From: Nymphaea colorata
Lineage: Eukaryota > Streptophyta > Magnoliopsida > Nymphaeales > Nymphaeaceae
NCBI RefSeq assembly: GCF_008831285.2
Contig: NC_045147.1
Location: 18,826,854-18,890,853, forward strand
Direction of reading: 5' to 3'
DNA: 64,000 bases
Shown here: in pieces, positions 36,821-47,959 of the stretch
How positions within the stretch are numbered: the first letter of the stretch is position 1
Layout of the letters: each line of letters begins with the position of its first letter
The notes under the pieces: generated by a model
What the model saw: the letters and a program-made list of their open reading frames with translations, nothing else
The model's database searches: none
What the model was told of the DNA's origin: nothing
Position numbers and translations under genes: made by a program

Positions 36821-39776
36821 TACTATTAAAATCCAAGCACTTCAATGAGGAATCCAAGTAGGGGCAAAGCTAAGATTTTTTTTTTATGAGAGGGGTTGAA
36901 TTATACTTTTTAAATTTTGACATGAGCAGAATATTATTTTTAAAAAAATTTATAATAAGATAAATAAATTTTTTTTAAAATTTACATTTAAATGTTTTTA
37001 AAACAAAAAGGTTTTGAGGAGTGGCCAAAGCCACTGCTCACCCCACCTTGGGTCCGCCCCTGAATCCAAACACTTAGCACAATACTAAAGAGAGCCCTAA
37101 ATTATTGTGTCATGTGTTCTACCTTAAGAGGCGTTTGATAGCGATTTGAAATCTTCAGGATTTGAAAACCATAGACTTAAGATCTGACCATCTCTCTCGA
37201 ACATTTTCTCAATGTAAAAAGGTAAAATAAAGATTTTGAGTGTTGAAATTAGGTTTGACTTGGGACCCTTTAGTTTAATGAACCATGAATTTTACATGAC
37301 ATATCTATGGATTCAAATATGGAATAATCAAATGCGTCCTTATCAAAATGAGTTAAACATTGTGCTTTTGAAAACTATAAGGAACTTTCATTAATATTAT
37401 CTACAAGTACTTATTATCATTATTATTGTTATTTAAAAAGAAAAAAATATATGAAAATGAAGGGAAAAGTGTCATGTTGATGTTTATCACTTTTGAAGCC
37501 ACTATATAGGATATACTCAGTCTAAATGATGTGAGGCACATATAAAAACCATCAGAAGTATTCAACAGTTAAAAGAAAAAAAAAATCACATATGTGAATT
37601 AATTTGATAATCAAGTAAACAAAGTTAATGTCGTATTAAGTAGTAATTTACTATCGAAACTGTCCATTTCACCTTTCTTGTTTTTTCCACCCGCAGTCGT
37701 TTTCCACCTACCCAACTTTCAATTATTAAAGGCTGCAGAAATGACCCGTTCTACGACCTTTATCCATTAAATTAAAAAGTTTGATGCGTGCACAATGTCC
37801 AAAAGCCGGTTCTTGCTTTATTAGCAAATATTAGGTAATATTCTTTAAATAAATTATTTTAAAGAGTAAAATAACTACTTTAGAACAAACTCATTATTGA
37901 AATTGCAGGATTTGTCAACGTAAATAACCCATTTGGAGCTTGAGAGAAGAAAACTAAGTTTTGGCCTTCAAAATGTCATTTTTCTTTTGGATGACATAAA
38001 AATTAGGTTTTGCCAAATCCAATTTTTACAAAACCTCATCAATTTCATAAAAAGAGCATGAAAAACCTGCCTTCTTCTTCTTAGTTTCTCACACAAAACT
38101 AACCTTTACCCCCCAAATCAAGAATTTATCTTCTCATTTAAACGTCCGAACCAAGTTTTAAAAACTGGTTCTTTAGCTAGATTTTTTGAAGATGTCATCC
38201 AAACACCAACTAAAGATGTTGCATACAAAAAAAAAAAAAATACTTCGTTTATTCGATCTAATCTGCCAAACAATGTCTCCTTGATTTACATAATGTTAAA
38301 TATCAATTGTTGCCAGCGACAATAATGAAATTCCGTCCGAAGCTTGCTTTTCATTTATTAAACTCACTCTGTTTGTTCCTCTGTGTCGTTGAGCTTTGCT
38401 TTTTTCAAATGATCTTTGCGCTTCTTTTGATGGTTTAAAGGCTGACGGCAAATAGGTTCTTATCATGCCGCATGGATTGAAGGAGTCTCTTACCATGCCG
38501 CATGGATTGAAGGAGTCAGCCTGTGACACCACTCATCTCTTCTGAGATCATGTCGCCGTAAAAAGTTTCGTAGCAAAAACGAGTGAATGCTTGGCTAATA
38601 GACTTGTATGAGTTTGGTTTATAACGTATCCCCACAGCTGCTTTCAAACACAAAGGAGGAGTGTTGAGATACAAACGCAGACATTAAAGAGGGTCAGAGA
38701 GATAGAGGCAAAGCTCGGGTCCCTCCCTCCATTTCCCTACCAAGCTCATAATGCATATTGGTCACATAAGATTCTCAAAATTCGGATTCACCTCCACACC
38801 AGGGCCCTACCTGGATGAGTTCTATCACACATATCTTATTTTTAGTTCATTTTTTTGGAGTTCTTTTGGTCGGACTTGGTAAGTAATCATATACCAATAA
38901 ACAATCTTGCAACTGAATAAATTTGAATATCAGTTGTTATAGAAGGGTATGTGTTTGCCTTGGACTTGAGAAGTGAGGTGTTCTCGTATCATTGAATGTT
39001 ACATAGGATCTAAAATACATGGGTACTTCAATAAGATTCATGTACTTGTGTCATCGTACCGGTATCTAAAGTGAGTACTTTTTAGCTTGAAATTGATCCA
39101 AACTGTTTAATTATACGTGATTTCATATACCACACTTTCAATACAAGCTGAGTCCTCCCAACTAGAAGCTAAATCGTTTACATCACTGACCATAACCCAA
39201 TAAAAACAAGGAGACCTCATGTTGGTTAATCCAAGATTCGACGGACTTTTAAATAAGACTAAAATCCAAGGCATTCGTCACCATACAAATTCTATCCAAC
39301 TGGAGGAAAAAAATTGGCAGCCATGACGAACCAGATCGGCCGGCCTAGAGGGGGATCGACCTACTTAAACACCAAATTTGCTTAGTTTTGTTTGGATGGA
39401 GAGAATGAAAGGAAAAGGATGGTTATTTTTATATTTGGTTCGCTAATTAACAAGGAAAATGAACAGAATGCCGAAAAAAAACTTGTTTGAATGCAACCTA
39501 AAAAAAAGATATGACAAATAAGATAAAAAAAAAAATCAAATGTAAATCCAATCACTCTAAAATTGGTCATTAACGATTCCTCCAAAAATAAAGAGATTAG
39601 AACATTAATTCTTTCCTTTTTTTTATTTCTTTTCCTTTTTCCTTTTTCCTTTTTCTTTTTTTTTCCTCCTTGAGCAACACCTTCGCGGCTCCTTCCTTCG
39701 GACGCGGGCCCCAAGCGTCGCCATCCTGATCCGAACACTCAACGTCCATCGCTGCAGCAAATCGAGGGAGATGCTG

Positions 39777-39949
39777 ACACGTGGAAAGTATCGTCTCCCC
39801 GGCTCTCCGACAAATGGACAGCTGGAAAAGGCGAAACGTAACGAAGAGGTCAAACCCGGGGACGCTTGACCTGATGTGGGGCCACCCGAGTGGGACCCGC
39901 ACCACTATGGCAGAGAAAATGGGGCCCGCCGCCGCCATGTCTATATAAG
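39777..39949 (+). promoter_or_regulatory. Promoter of the second WI12-family gene: ABRE/G-box, inverted W-box pair, TATA box
   Basis: ACACGTGG at 39777-39784 is a G-box/ABRE core. TTGACC W-box elements occur at 39848-39853 (minus strand) and 39866-39871 (plus strand), an inverted pair 12 bp apart. CTATATAAG at 39941-39949 is a good TATA box. W-boxes bind WRKY factors in wound and defence responses and the ABRE binds bZIP factors, which fits a wound-induced gene. Function is inferred from consensus only. Confidence 0.65.
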
Positions 39950-40049
39950 CGACCCCCCGCCTTGCCTTCCACCTCCATTGCGGCATTGCCATTTCCATTC
40001 TCAAGCTTCGTCGTCTCGAAGCACAGAACAGGCGGCCTTTCCGATCGAG

Positions 40050-40093
40050 TCGTCGTCTTCTTCTTCTTCTTCTTCTTCTTTCTTTCTTTCTCC
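40050..40093 (+). repeat. CTT/TTTC repeat in the WI12 copy 2 leader
   Basis: A pyrimidine tract of repeated CTT triplets passing into TTTC repeats lies between the TATA box and the CTG start candidate. Such CT-rich leaders are common in plants. Confidence 0.85.
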
Positions 40094-40098
40094 AAGAA

Positions 40099-40587
40099 CT
40101 GGCTAACTTAGCGTGTGAATCGAGTCTGGAGGAGGGCAACCGGGAGAGGGTGCGAGCGCTCTACGACGCGTTGAGCGGCGGCGACGCGGAGGCGGTGCAG
40201 CAGTTGCTGGCACCTGACATTGAGTGGTGGTTCCATGGGCCGCCGGCTTGCCAGTATATGATGCGCATGCTCACCGGCCAGCAGCAGAGCGACGAGTCTT
40301 TCCAGTTCGAGCCGTCGTCCGTCACTGCGATCGGCGACTGCACCGTCGTCGCGGAGGGGCGGAACGCCAGCCTCGTTTGGGTGCACGCCTGGACGGTCGC
40401 GGATGGGGTAATCACCCAGGTGCGCGAGTACTTCAACACCTCGCTCACCGTCACCCGCTTCGCCGCCCCGTCCTCCTCCTCCACCTCCTCCTCGTCCAAG
40501 CGGTCGGCTCATTGCCTGCCACTGTGGCAAAGCAGTTCGCCGAGGGGTACGGCCAAGTCCATGCCCGCCCTTGTTCTCGCCATCTAA
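40099..40587 (+). CDS. Wound-induced protein WI12/SAG20-like (copy 2), apparent CTG start
   Basis: This intronless frame carries the WI12 blocks LYDALSGGDAEAVQQLLAPD, EWWFHGPPACQYMMRMLTG and VHAWTVADGVITQVREYFNT, and a tail ending SMPALVLAI. It closely matches copy 1. No in-frame ATG exists between the stop at 39946 (inside the TATA box) and 40258, where initiation would delete the WWFHGPP core. I place the start at CTG 40099-40101, in the context GAACTGGCT (G at -3 and +4). This gives 162 residues with 41 before EWWFHGPP, against 42 in copy 1. The leader from the TATA box to this CTG has no ATG in any frame. Alternatives are start loss (a pseudogene), an unseen upstream exon, or a sequencing error. 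The region before the tail has a Ser-rich insert absent from copy 1. Confidence 0.82.
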   Translation: MANLACESSLEEGNRERVRALYDALSGGDAEAVQQLLAPDIEWWFHGPPACQYMMRMLTGQQQSDESFQFEPSSVTAIGDCTVVAEGRNASLVWVHAWTVADGVITQVREYFNTSLTVTRFAAPSSSSTSSSSKRSAHCLPLWQSSSPRGTAKSMPALVLAI

Positions 40588-40918
40588 GGAGAAGACTGGA
40601 ATCTCTATCTGTCGCTTGCGCGTGTCTTTCTGAGAGACGGTCGTAAACCGGCAGTTCCTCCGATGGGATAGAACCCCCTTCTTTTCTGCTTCCTCTGTTG
40701 GTTGATTCTGCTTTTGTTTTTGTTAAGGATAGTTAGGTTGCTTTCGCGTCCGTTGGTTGTTTTCTCATTTTCCTTGTTCTGCTGTCCCCTGTGTTTTTGC
40801 GTCTTCCTTTTTCGTGTCTTATGGACAGAAGTTGGATTCCTGTCGATGTTTGGTGTTGTAGTATTGTTTCTCTGAGTTCAATGAAAGGCTTTCATGGCTT
40901 TGTTTTAAACATAACGAG

Positions 40919-40942
40919 AAGAGAGAGAGAGAGAGAGAGAGG
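40919..40942. repeat. GA microsatellite
   Basis: About 24 bases of GA dinucleotide repeat, roughly 330 bp after the WI12 copy 2 stop codon. Confidence 0.93.
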
Positions 40943-43900
40943 TGTGGTGTGCTGTGGATGGGGTCCTGGGGAGCAGGACGGAAGAAGACAAGAGTCGTCT
41001 TCAGACCTGTCTTCCCTATCATAAAAGAATTGCAGATTCCATTTATGAAATGGGTAGAGAGAAGCACGAGCTTGCCACAATTTGCTTTTTGTTAATTTGA
41101 AGTGGTTGGATTCTTTATTCGACTGGTTTCTGGTGGTCGGGGAAACAGGGGGATTTCACGGGAGGGAGGTGATGGTGTTCATAGTTCAGATTCTCTCTCT
41201 CCCTCGTACCGGAGACAGGGGAAGAAAGCCGCCAAGAAGCAGAAAATGGGAAAACGAAAAGTCACTACCCAACTCCCGAGGAAGTGGATGACTACTGAAA
41301 ACGACTCTCTCTCCCCTCCCTGCGTCTGGACTTTACAGTGGTGGGGACAGAAAAATCCGAATCGCAGATTCTTTTAGTCTGATGTCTGGTCATTTTGTTC
41401 GTTTTTCTCTTGACATTTGGCCGAATACTTCAGCACCCAATGTTCGATTGCGTAATGATCATTGACAGATTATCATGGAACATTTTTCTGTCGTGGCCAA
41501 CATAATTCGTTTTCGACTTCGAAAGCGTACCAAGAAATGATACGCCAGCATCGTCCTTCGAATCGAATTCGTCTTCTCTAAAGTTAAAAAATTATCCAAA
41601 AGATGGAATCTCGAATCGGTGGTGTCAACCTAGGCAAGTTGTAGTTTGGTATATAAAACTTGAATGGCGAAAGAAAATGTCAATATGAATCCTGCGCATT
41701 GGCATCAAGCAGCGGAAAAGCCAGCCGAATTCTTCTGAATTTTTTGAGTTGATACTTGTTAGTATCAATATTTTTGACAAATGGGTCTACAAGATGGTAT
41801 GTGAAATTGTGAATGATTTTAAACAATCGGGTGCGGTAAAATGGACGGAATATGTAAAGGGTGTGGACTTGAGTACCGAAACGGCGAAACCCTCAGATCA
41901 AATTTACAGGAGACATTTCCTTACCGCTGATTTTGTTTGATCTTTCAGGGATTTAAGATTTCTTTATTTGCTCTGCTCTGATAGCATAAGTTTCATAGTA
42001 ACAAAAAAGCAAGACGGAGACTCCAAAGTTAGAGACTAAAAGAAAAATGTAATGACAATACTTCACCAAACCCAAGTCACATCAAACTGATGAATTCAAG
42101 ATCAAAGAAAATCAAACGGACATTATAATGCTGTCGGTGAAGGTGGGGAGAGTTTTGGCAGCAATCAAGGCAAGACCTTATAATCAAGCTTAAACAATAT
42201 CTCGCACGCATCTCAAGGACGCTGGCCTCTGGCATGACGGCTGCAGCCTGCTCCAGGTGCAATCACCCCCGAGAGAAGCCAAGGCATGTTCTGGTTTGAA
42301 GGTGTTACAAAAACAGGCTTCACTTCGCAATTTAAGGGCCTAAAAATTAAGTGTGAATAGACCATTAAATAAATAATTCAAAGGACAAAAAAGAAACTAC
42401 AACTCAAGCTTGTACGCAAGTTAGCATGCCTTAAAATTCTTGGTTCCTTACTATCATTTTCAAAAGAAAATATCAAACAGATAACAAGATCACAGAAAGT
42501 GAGACACATGTCGCGTGATGAATAACTCTGCTCTTAGATATAAGTTGGGCCAATCGATTTTACCAGCTGGGTGATTTGGCTTGCAAGGTGACTGATTATC
42601 TTTCAGCATCATCGCCCATCTCTGTCAGCCTCCTATACAGATCTGGAAAACAGCTGTTTGGGGAGGCTTACGGATGGTCTGGTGGTATCTGGAGTGTAGT
42701 CGGATTGACGGAACAATCAGCTTTCCGGTCATTATATCTCGACGGAAATGGTCCATCTTACTCCTTCAATATCCACTTCTTTTGCTTCGTCTTCCTCCTT
42801 CCATCCAACTGATGGTCCACATGACCAGAACCTGTAATTAAGCCAATTATAGAATATTTGCTATTTTCTTATGTTTGCCGCCACGTTCATGTCAAACTCA
42901 TCCTGGTTTTATAGTAACATAAAGTTCGCACCAAGAGTGGTCCACTAGCCTGTTTTAGATTGTTTACAAAAGTCTCTGAGTTGATGGAGCATTAAAGAAG
43001 TTCAGGATGCGATCCTGTGATGTTGGTTGTGCTAGATAAATCGAACTTGGTGTCATTCGATTTTGGGATTTTTCCTGAACTGTTGCTTCTTTTCTTGTTT
43101 TCTGGTTGCAGAAAGATGCAGAGATATATGTACCTAAAACTTTTGTTGGCAAATCGACTCAAAAGGTTTCCCACAAATGTGTCATTCTTATCCGGTTGTT
43201 CTGATTTGGCATTTTACGTTCTTTAATTGGTTTCTTTTCTTTGCCATACTTTGGTTTGTGAAATTGCGGGACGTGATAGCAACTGATGCTAGCAGGGGCA
43301 GCCATGAACAGAAAGTGGAAGCAGCTCCACGTCATTCCCACAAAGTAAGGCTGCCCAAGGCCCTGATACAGACGGCCGTTCCAATTGTGCTTCCCCCTTC
43401 ACCAAGCTACCTCTATTATTGGTTCTTTTTGCCATTCTTTTCTGCAGGGATGCTACTTCTTCTTCGGTTGATGTTGAAAGAGGGAAACTGCAGAATAGAA
43501 TAGTTCTACCAAAAATTTGGCCATCAATGTCCTGTCAAGAATGGTGCTGCTGCTGGGAGCTATTTGTACCATTTTCTGTTTTTAATGCGAGCAAAACCTG
43601 GAAATGAAAAGGGCTTCTTGATGGCCTACGCCATGATTGTCGTTTTCAAGTTTCACCTATTCCTTTTCAAGTTTCAAACTTGAACCAGAACGGTCTTGCC
43701 TTTAAAATTCTGGGGACGATGATCTTAGACATAAATCGAACGGAAGGTATAGTTTTGACAGTTGACTGGGAAACAAGATATTACTAGTGTTATATGCAAT
43801 CGCCATGCTTTGGAAACCTAAGAAAACGGGATTTCAAGAGAACTGAAAAATCAAAGGCTCATCGTTTTCTAGCATCCACATAATGGGTGAAGACTTTTAT

Positions 43901-45910
43901 GTGATCAGTTCCTAGGATTTTGATATGACGATCATACTTTTGTGACTAGGTTCATGAAGAGGAAAAAAAAAAGAAAAAGCACTTGCAGAGCTGAAGAAAC
44001 TGCTTCTCATTTGTTAAGGCATGGGTAATGGTGGGAGGGCAGATAAAGGGTGGTTCTGAACCTTGAACATGTGGTTCTCTCAAAGAAGCGGCCAAACATC
44101 CCAGTAGTTTATTTCTCTGTGGGCAGCCCTGGCATTTATTTAACTTCGATTCCCAAAGATATCTACGACTACTCTCTCTAAACATTAATTGAAAAGGGAG
44201 ATAAAAGCAACTAGGAAGGCAAAGTAGATTTTGGACTACTCTTAGTAAGACACTAAATGACTATTCTCTTCAACTTTTTCTTCTTGGAATGTTCTTATTT
44301 TCTATCATTTAGTCCATCTGCCATTTCATATATTCGTTCAGAAATTACTATCAATGGGCATTTGGTCCACCTCTATTTCTAGATGTAGCTGTCATATTCT
44401 GTATAGTTTGCGTAATGTGCTACCATTTTAACATGATATTCGAGTACCAACATTGGTAGCTTCGGCATCTATTAATTGGTTTCATCTCTCTCACCTTCAT
44501 TTATGTTCTGTTCTTATCCCCATCTATTGAATGAATATCGCATATTCTTCCAAACCGGTGTGCAGATGAAATGTGCTTTTGAAAATCGAGGTTGTGAGCG
44601 CAGTTGCAGATGAATTTATGTGTATGTCCCAGACTGTTTGGCATCCTTACGAGAGGCAATTGTGGCATCATAGCTGCTGCCAAACAACAATTGGATTTGG
44701 GAAAACTGCAATTCACTGCTCCCAAACAGCAGTGTTGTCTGGACTTTGGACATTCAAAGAAAATACACTAGAGGCTCCCCAAAAAAATGCGTTGGACGGG
44801 AAGATTCATGCACCAAATGCATCATACATACCAAAAACTGAACTTTCTTTTACTTTTTGTTTTGTAATAAGCAGGGACCATGATCGGATCGGAAATGTCA
44901 TATAGGCACCAGAAAGGGTGGAAGAAAAGACAAAATGTAGAGTTGCGTAGATCAATGAAACACCATCAATGTCCAAACTCCCCTTGACCCATCGACTGTC
45001 ATCCCTTCCAAGTCTTCAAGTCAGTCAACTGTGGACCCGAACCAGACAGAAAGACTGATGCAGAGGGTGAACCCGAATGTGCCTTGCGCCCACACGATTC
45101 GTTTGGACCTATTTTAGCTTCAAGAACTAGTATTTTTTGTCTGTATTCTACTTGGAGACTGGGTCTAAATGATAGACCCATTAGTTGGAAAACTACAAGC
45201 CTATTTTGATATTTATTCTTTATGTAGTGAGAAATTACCTATTTAATTAACAAATTTTTGTGGGCACTCTTTCTACGGCTCTCATTCGAATGGTGGGATG
45301 AAATACTTTTTTCCCGACCCGCTACATAACCCAACTTTCTATAGATTCCCCATCCTTGGAAGCAACTTGTTTCCCTGATGCCAAGGCGCGGTGCACATGC
45401 AACTATCCTGTTCATTACCTTAACGCCCTTGACATGTTGTTTGGCCTTGTATTCCTTTCTCCAGTTGAGACACAATGCCCAATACGTACAGAAAAGGAAT
45501 ATAAGGAGGCAAAAGAAGTTGAGAATGATGATGATAATGAGGCCATATTTTAACCACCTTCAACAACATGGCCATAATTCTTTATGCCGAACTGCTGCAA
45601 GGGCACAATTAGATTCGTCTGGTGGACACTGTTCAGGATGCAAATGGGGCGCTTTTCCATATAGGAGAGAGCAAATTTGTTCCTCGAATGTGCCTTCCAA
45701 GTAGACACATTCTTATACTCGAATCTGGTTGGTGATCTTGTGTAGAACTAAAGCACATCTTGCCCTCAACTTTTTGTCACGAAACGACCGTGACTGCCAA
45801 CAAAAAAGTTTTGGCATCTTATCTGCAACTGAAAATGGAACATTCTGGACCTCATATTGACTCTGTTTATGAGCCAATTTCATAATCAATACCCAACATC
45901 CTCATCTTTC

Positions 45911-46009
45911 TTCACAGATAAGAATTGAGTGAAAGCCTCTTTTTCTCTCTCGATCACCTAATATCCTTATTTTGTTTCACAGATAAGAATTGAGTGAAAA
46001 CCTCTCCCG

Positions 46010-46038
<29 letters not shown>
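45911..46038. repeat. 65-bp imperfect duplication followed by CT microsatellite
   Basis: TTCACAGATAAGAATTGAGT occurs at 45911 and again at 45976, a 65-bp spacing. The second copy runs into a CT dinucleotide run at about 46010-46038. No gene is associated with it. Confidence 0.88.
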
Positions 46039-46042
<4 letters not shown>

Positions 46043-46065
46043 ACCATCTGGAGAAGGGGTTCCTG

Positions 46066-46135
46066 ATGGCCGATGGGGACAGGTTATTTCTTGTATTACA
46101 CGTTGATGACATGGTCATAATTTGGATGAAGTAAG
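46066..46135 (+). pseudogene. Possible decayed copia reverse-transcriptase remnant
   Basis: The plus strand encodes DRLFLVLHVDDMVII, which resembles the copia RT catalytic block (compare YVDDIIV in copia-1). A stop follows soon after, and no other RT motif was found nearby. The evidence is one short motif. Confidence 0.35.
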
Positions 46136-47114
46136 GGACGTCGACGGCCAGAGGGACTTGTTTTTTTCTTCTGCTTTTAAACATAGGTGAACAGAAAAGA
46201 TATTTGCAGAATTTCAAAGTGATTTGCTTGGAAAGGACGACAAAGAATGGGCGCTTTCTTCAGTGAATCAGCCGTTTGGCAATAGAACGCTGACATAGTA
46301 TTTTCATGAGTATGTTCCAAATATTAGGACAGATTCATAAAACTGTTATCAAATTCCTACAAAAGAGAAACACTATTAGCACGTTTTTAGCTGATTCTCC
46401 AAATCTTTTTGCTAGTAAATTCGATCGACAACCAATTTAAAAACATAAGTCTAAGGTTGGACACGAAGTTTGTACCCCGCCCGAGCTAGCTAGACTGACC
46501 AAAGAGAGAACAAATGCACCATATGGACATGTTTGTTACTGCAGTTCATCAAGGTGTGGCGTTCAACTTTGAACAGTCACAGAGGTGCATTTCAGCAACA
46601 CACCCAACGATACGAAACTATTTTTCTGAAATCATCAAACAAGGCACACGTGTATTAGACGATTTGATTCTTTCAAACTAATCTCTAATAAAATTTAAAA
46701 ATAATCTGTACCATCACATGGTCATACGTGCCTGACATGCCAATGGCCAAAGTCCATGGCTTGTACTGCTGAATTAAATTTAGTTACCTCGTGTATACAT
46801 GGTTAACATCAAACCGGTGCACAATACACATAGAAGCATATAGAAATTAGTGGAAGGAAAGCCAGAAATTCTAATGAGCAGAGACTAATATAGTTTTAAA
46901 ATTTTAACATGAACCAAAATATAATTTTTCAAAAAATTTATATAAGATAAAGATTTTGTAAAATAAATTTACATGTAAATTTATTTTTCACACTTTTAAA
47001 AAATGTTTTTCATGCTTTTTTCTTTTTTTTGTTAATATCAGGATATACGTGACACTGAATCAAACAACCTTCTTCATCGTTGAACATTCAACAAGAGATA
47101 GACCCAACCCAATT

Positions 47115-47419
47115 TCAGGTCGTGTCAAGAGTAACGTCATCCCAGATTCCATACACCCAATGAGCTACTTCAAATGAACCAATTTGAACCCCTGCTTCGA
47201 AAATATCATGCTGGACCTCCCATTCTCCTCCTGGAACTTGTCCATCCAAAGAGCTAGCAGTTGTTATCTGACCCTTTAGGAGGCCTTTGATAAGCCTGAA
47301 AAACATTCGGGGTGAACTGAAAGGGTGAAATTTCACCTGCACAAACATTTTGATATCATATACGCTTTGATATATTTTCCTGGAAAAGATCCTACCTCTG
47401 TCCACATGGAAAGATTGAT
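47115..47419 (-). CDS. Two unidentified exon-like segments downstream of the ligase
   Basis: On the minus strand, 47396-47419 (24 nt) is bounded by TTTACAG and GTAGGA, and 47115-47336 (222 nt) begins after TTTGTGCAG and ends at a TGA. Together they read in one frame as INLSMWTE then VKFHPFSSPRM... and end GSFEVAHWVYGIWDDVTLDTT. The composition looks protein-like, and both borders fit splice rules. I do not recognise the family. They could be the 3' end of a separate gene, alternative terminal exons of the ligase transcript, or a relic. No start was found, and the ligase stop codon at 47960 separates them from that frame. Function is unknown. Confidence 0.4.
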
Positions 47420-47499
47420 CTGTAAAGACGACAATACATGTTAAACTTGGGTGACTTTAGAACAGTCCAAGTCGTCGAAATTGGAAACAAGAGAGATCA

Positions 47500-47735
47500 T
47501 TCAAAATCCTAACAAGACTGACTATTCAGGACTAGTCGGTCCGACAGGGTCCAAGTTGATCGTATAAATAAATAAATATATATATTTATACGGAAAATAA
47601 AATAAACCAATCAATGTACATATGTATATATACATATATATATATATACAAGTTGGTCGATAAATAAATAAATACATAAACACAAGTTGGTTGATAACCC
47701 ACTCGACTAGTCAGACTAATCAGCCGATTAGTCAG
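47500..47735. repeat. Foldback MITE-like element with ACTAGTCGG-type ends
   Basis: The left part reads GACTGACTATTCAGGACTAGTC, and the reverse complement of the right part reads GGCTGATTAGTCTGACTAGTC, so the ends are imperfect inverted repeats. The interior is AT-rich with TA and TAAA runs. There is no coding capacity. It lies between the ligase stop codon and the unidentified exons, where it could form a long hairpin. Confidence 0.5.
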
Positions 47736-47959
47736 GATCTCAACAAGAGAAAATTACAGCAAAGTTTTGTCTCTTCTTTAACGGAATTTTGCACTTTCGG
47801 AAAGCAAAGTACCATCACTCACATTTAAATAAGCAACAAGCAATAATGTTCTAAGCACAAGTACCACCAACAACATCAATGTCCCTTTCTCAATAAGGTT
47901 CGACACAGTTTCCTGGAAAGCAAAACCATAAACACATGAAGAGCCAACCAAAAGAAAGT

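Larger units (their letters stand above)
31651..39776. other. Intergenic stretch between the PLAC8 and second WI12 genes
   Basis: About 8.1 kb, beginning with the PLAC8 3' untranslated region. It contains microsatellites, the 177-bp duplication at 36464-36820, imperfect internal duplications near 33810-33960 (about 76 bp each), and a 25-bp repeat of CATGCCGCATGGATTGAAGG near 38465-38517. Segment 36870-37075 ends in CACCTTGGGTCCGCCCC and looks like a dispersed plant repeat. Open frames are short and none has a recognisable domain. Confidence 0.55.
40588..47100. other. Intergenic stretch between WI12 copy 2 and the ligase locus
   Basis: About 6.5 kb, starting with the WI12 3' untranslated region. 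ORFs are short and without recognisable domains. It contains a GA microsatellite, a 65-bp duplication running into a CT microsatellite, and a weak copia RT remnant at about 46066-46135. A segment at about 46880-46990 resembles 36890-37000 (motif ATTTTAACATGAACCAAAATAT), suggesting two copies of an AT-rich dispersed repeat. Confidence 0.5.

Noticed and set aside
39597-40139. 180-codon minus-strand frame upstream of WI12 copy 2
   Set aside because: It translates the GC-rich promoter and the CTT/CT-rich leader, giving Lys/Arg runs from simple repeats; no domain.
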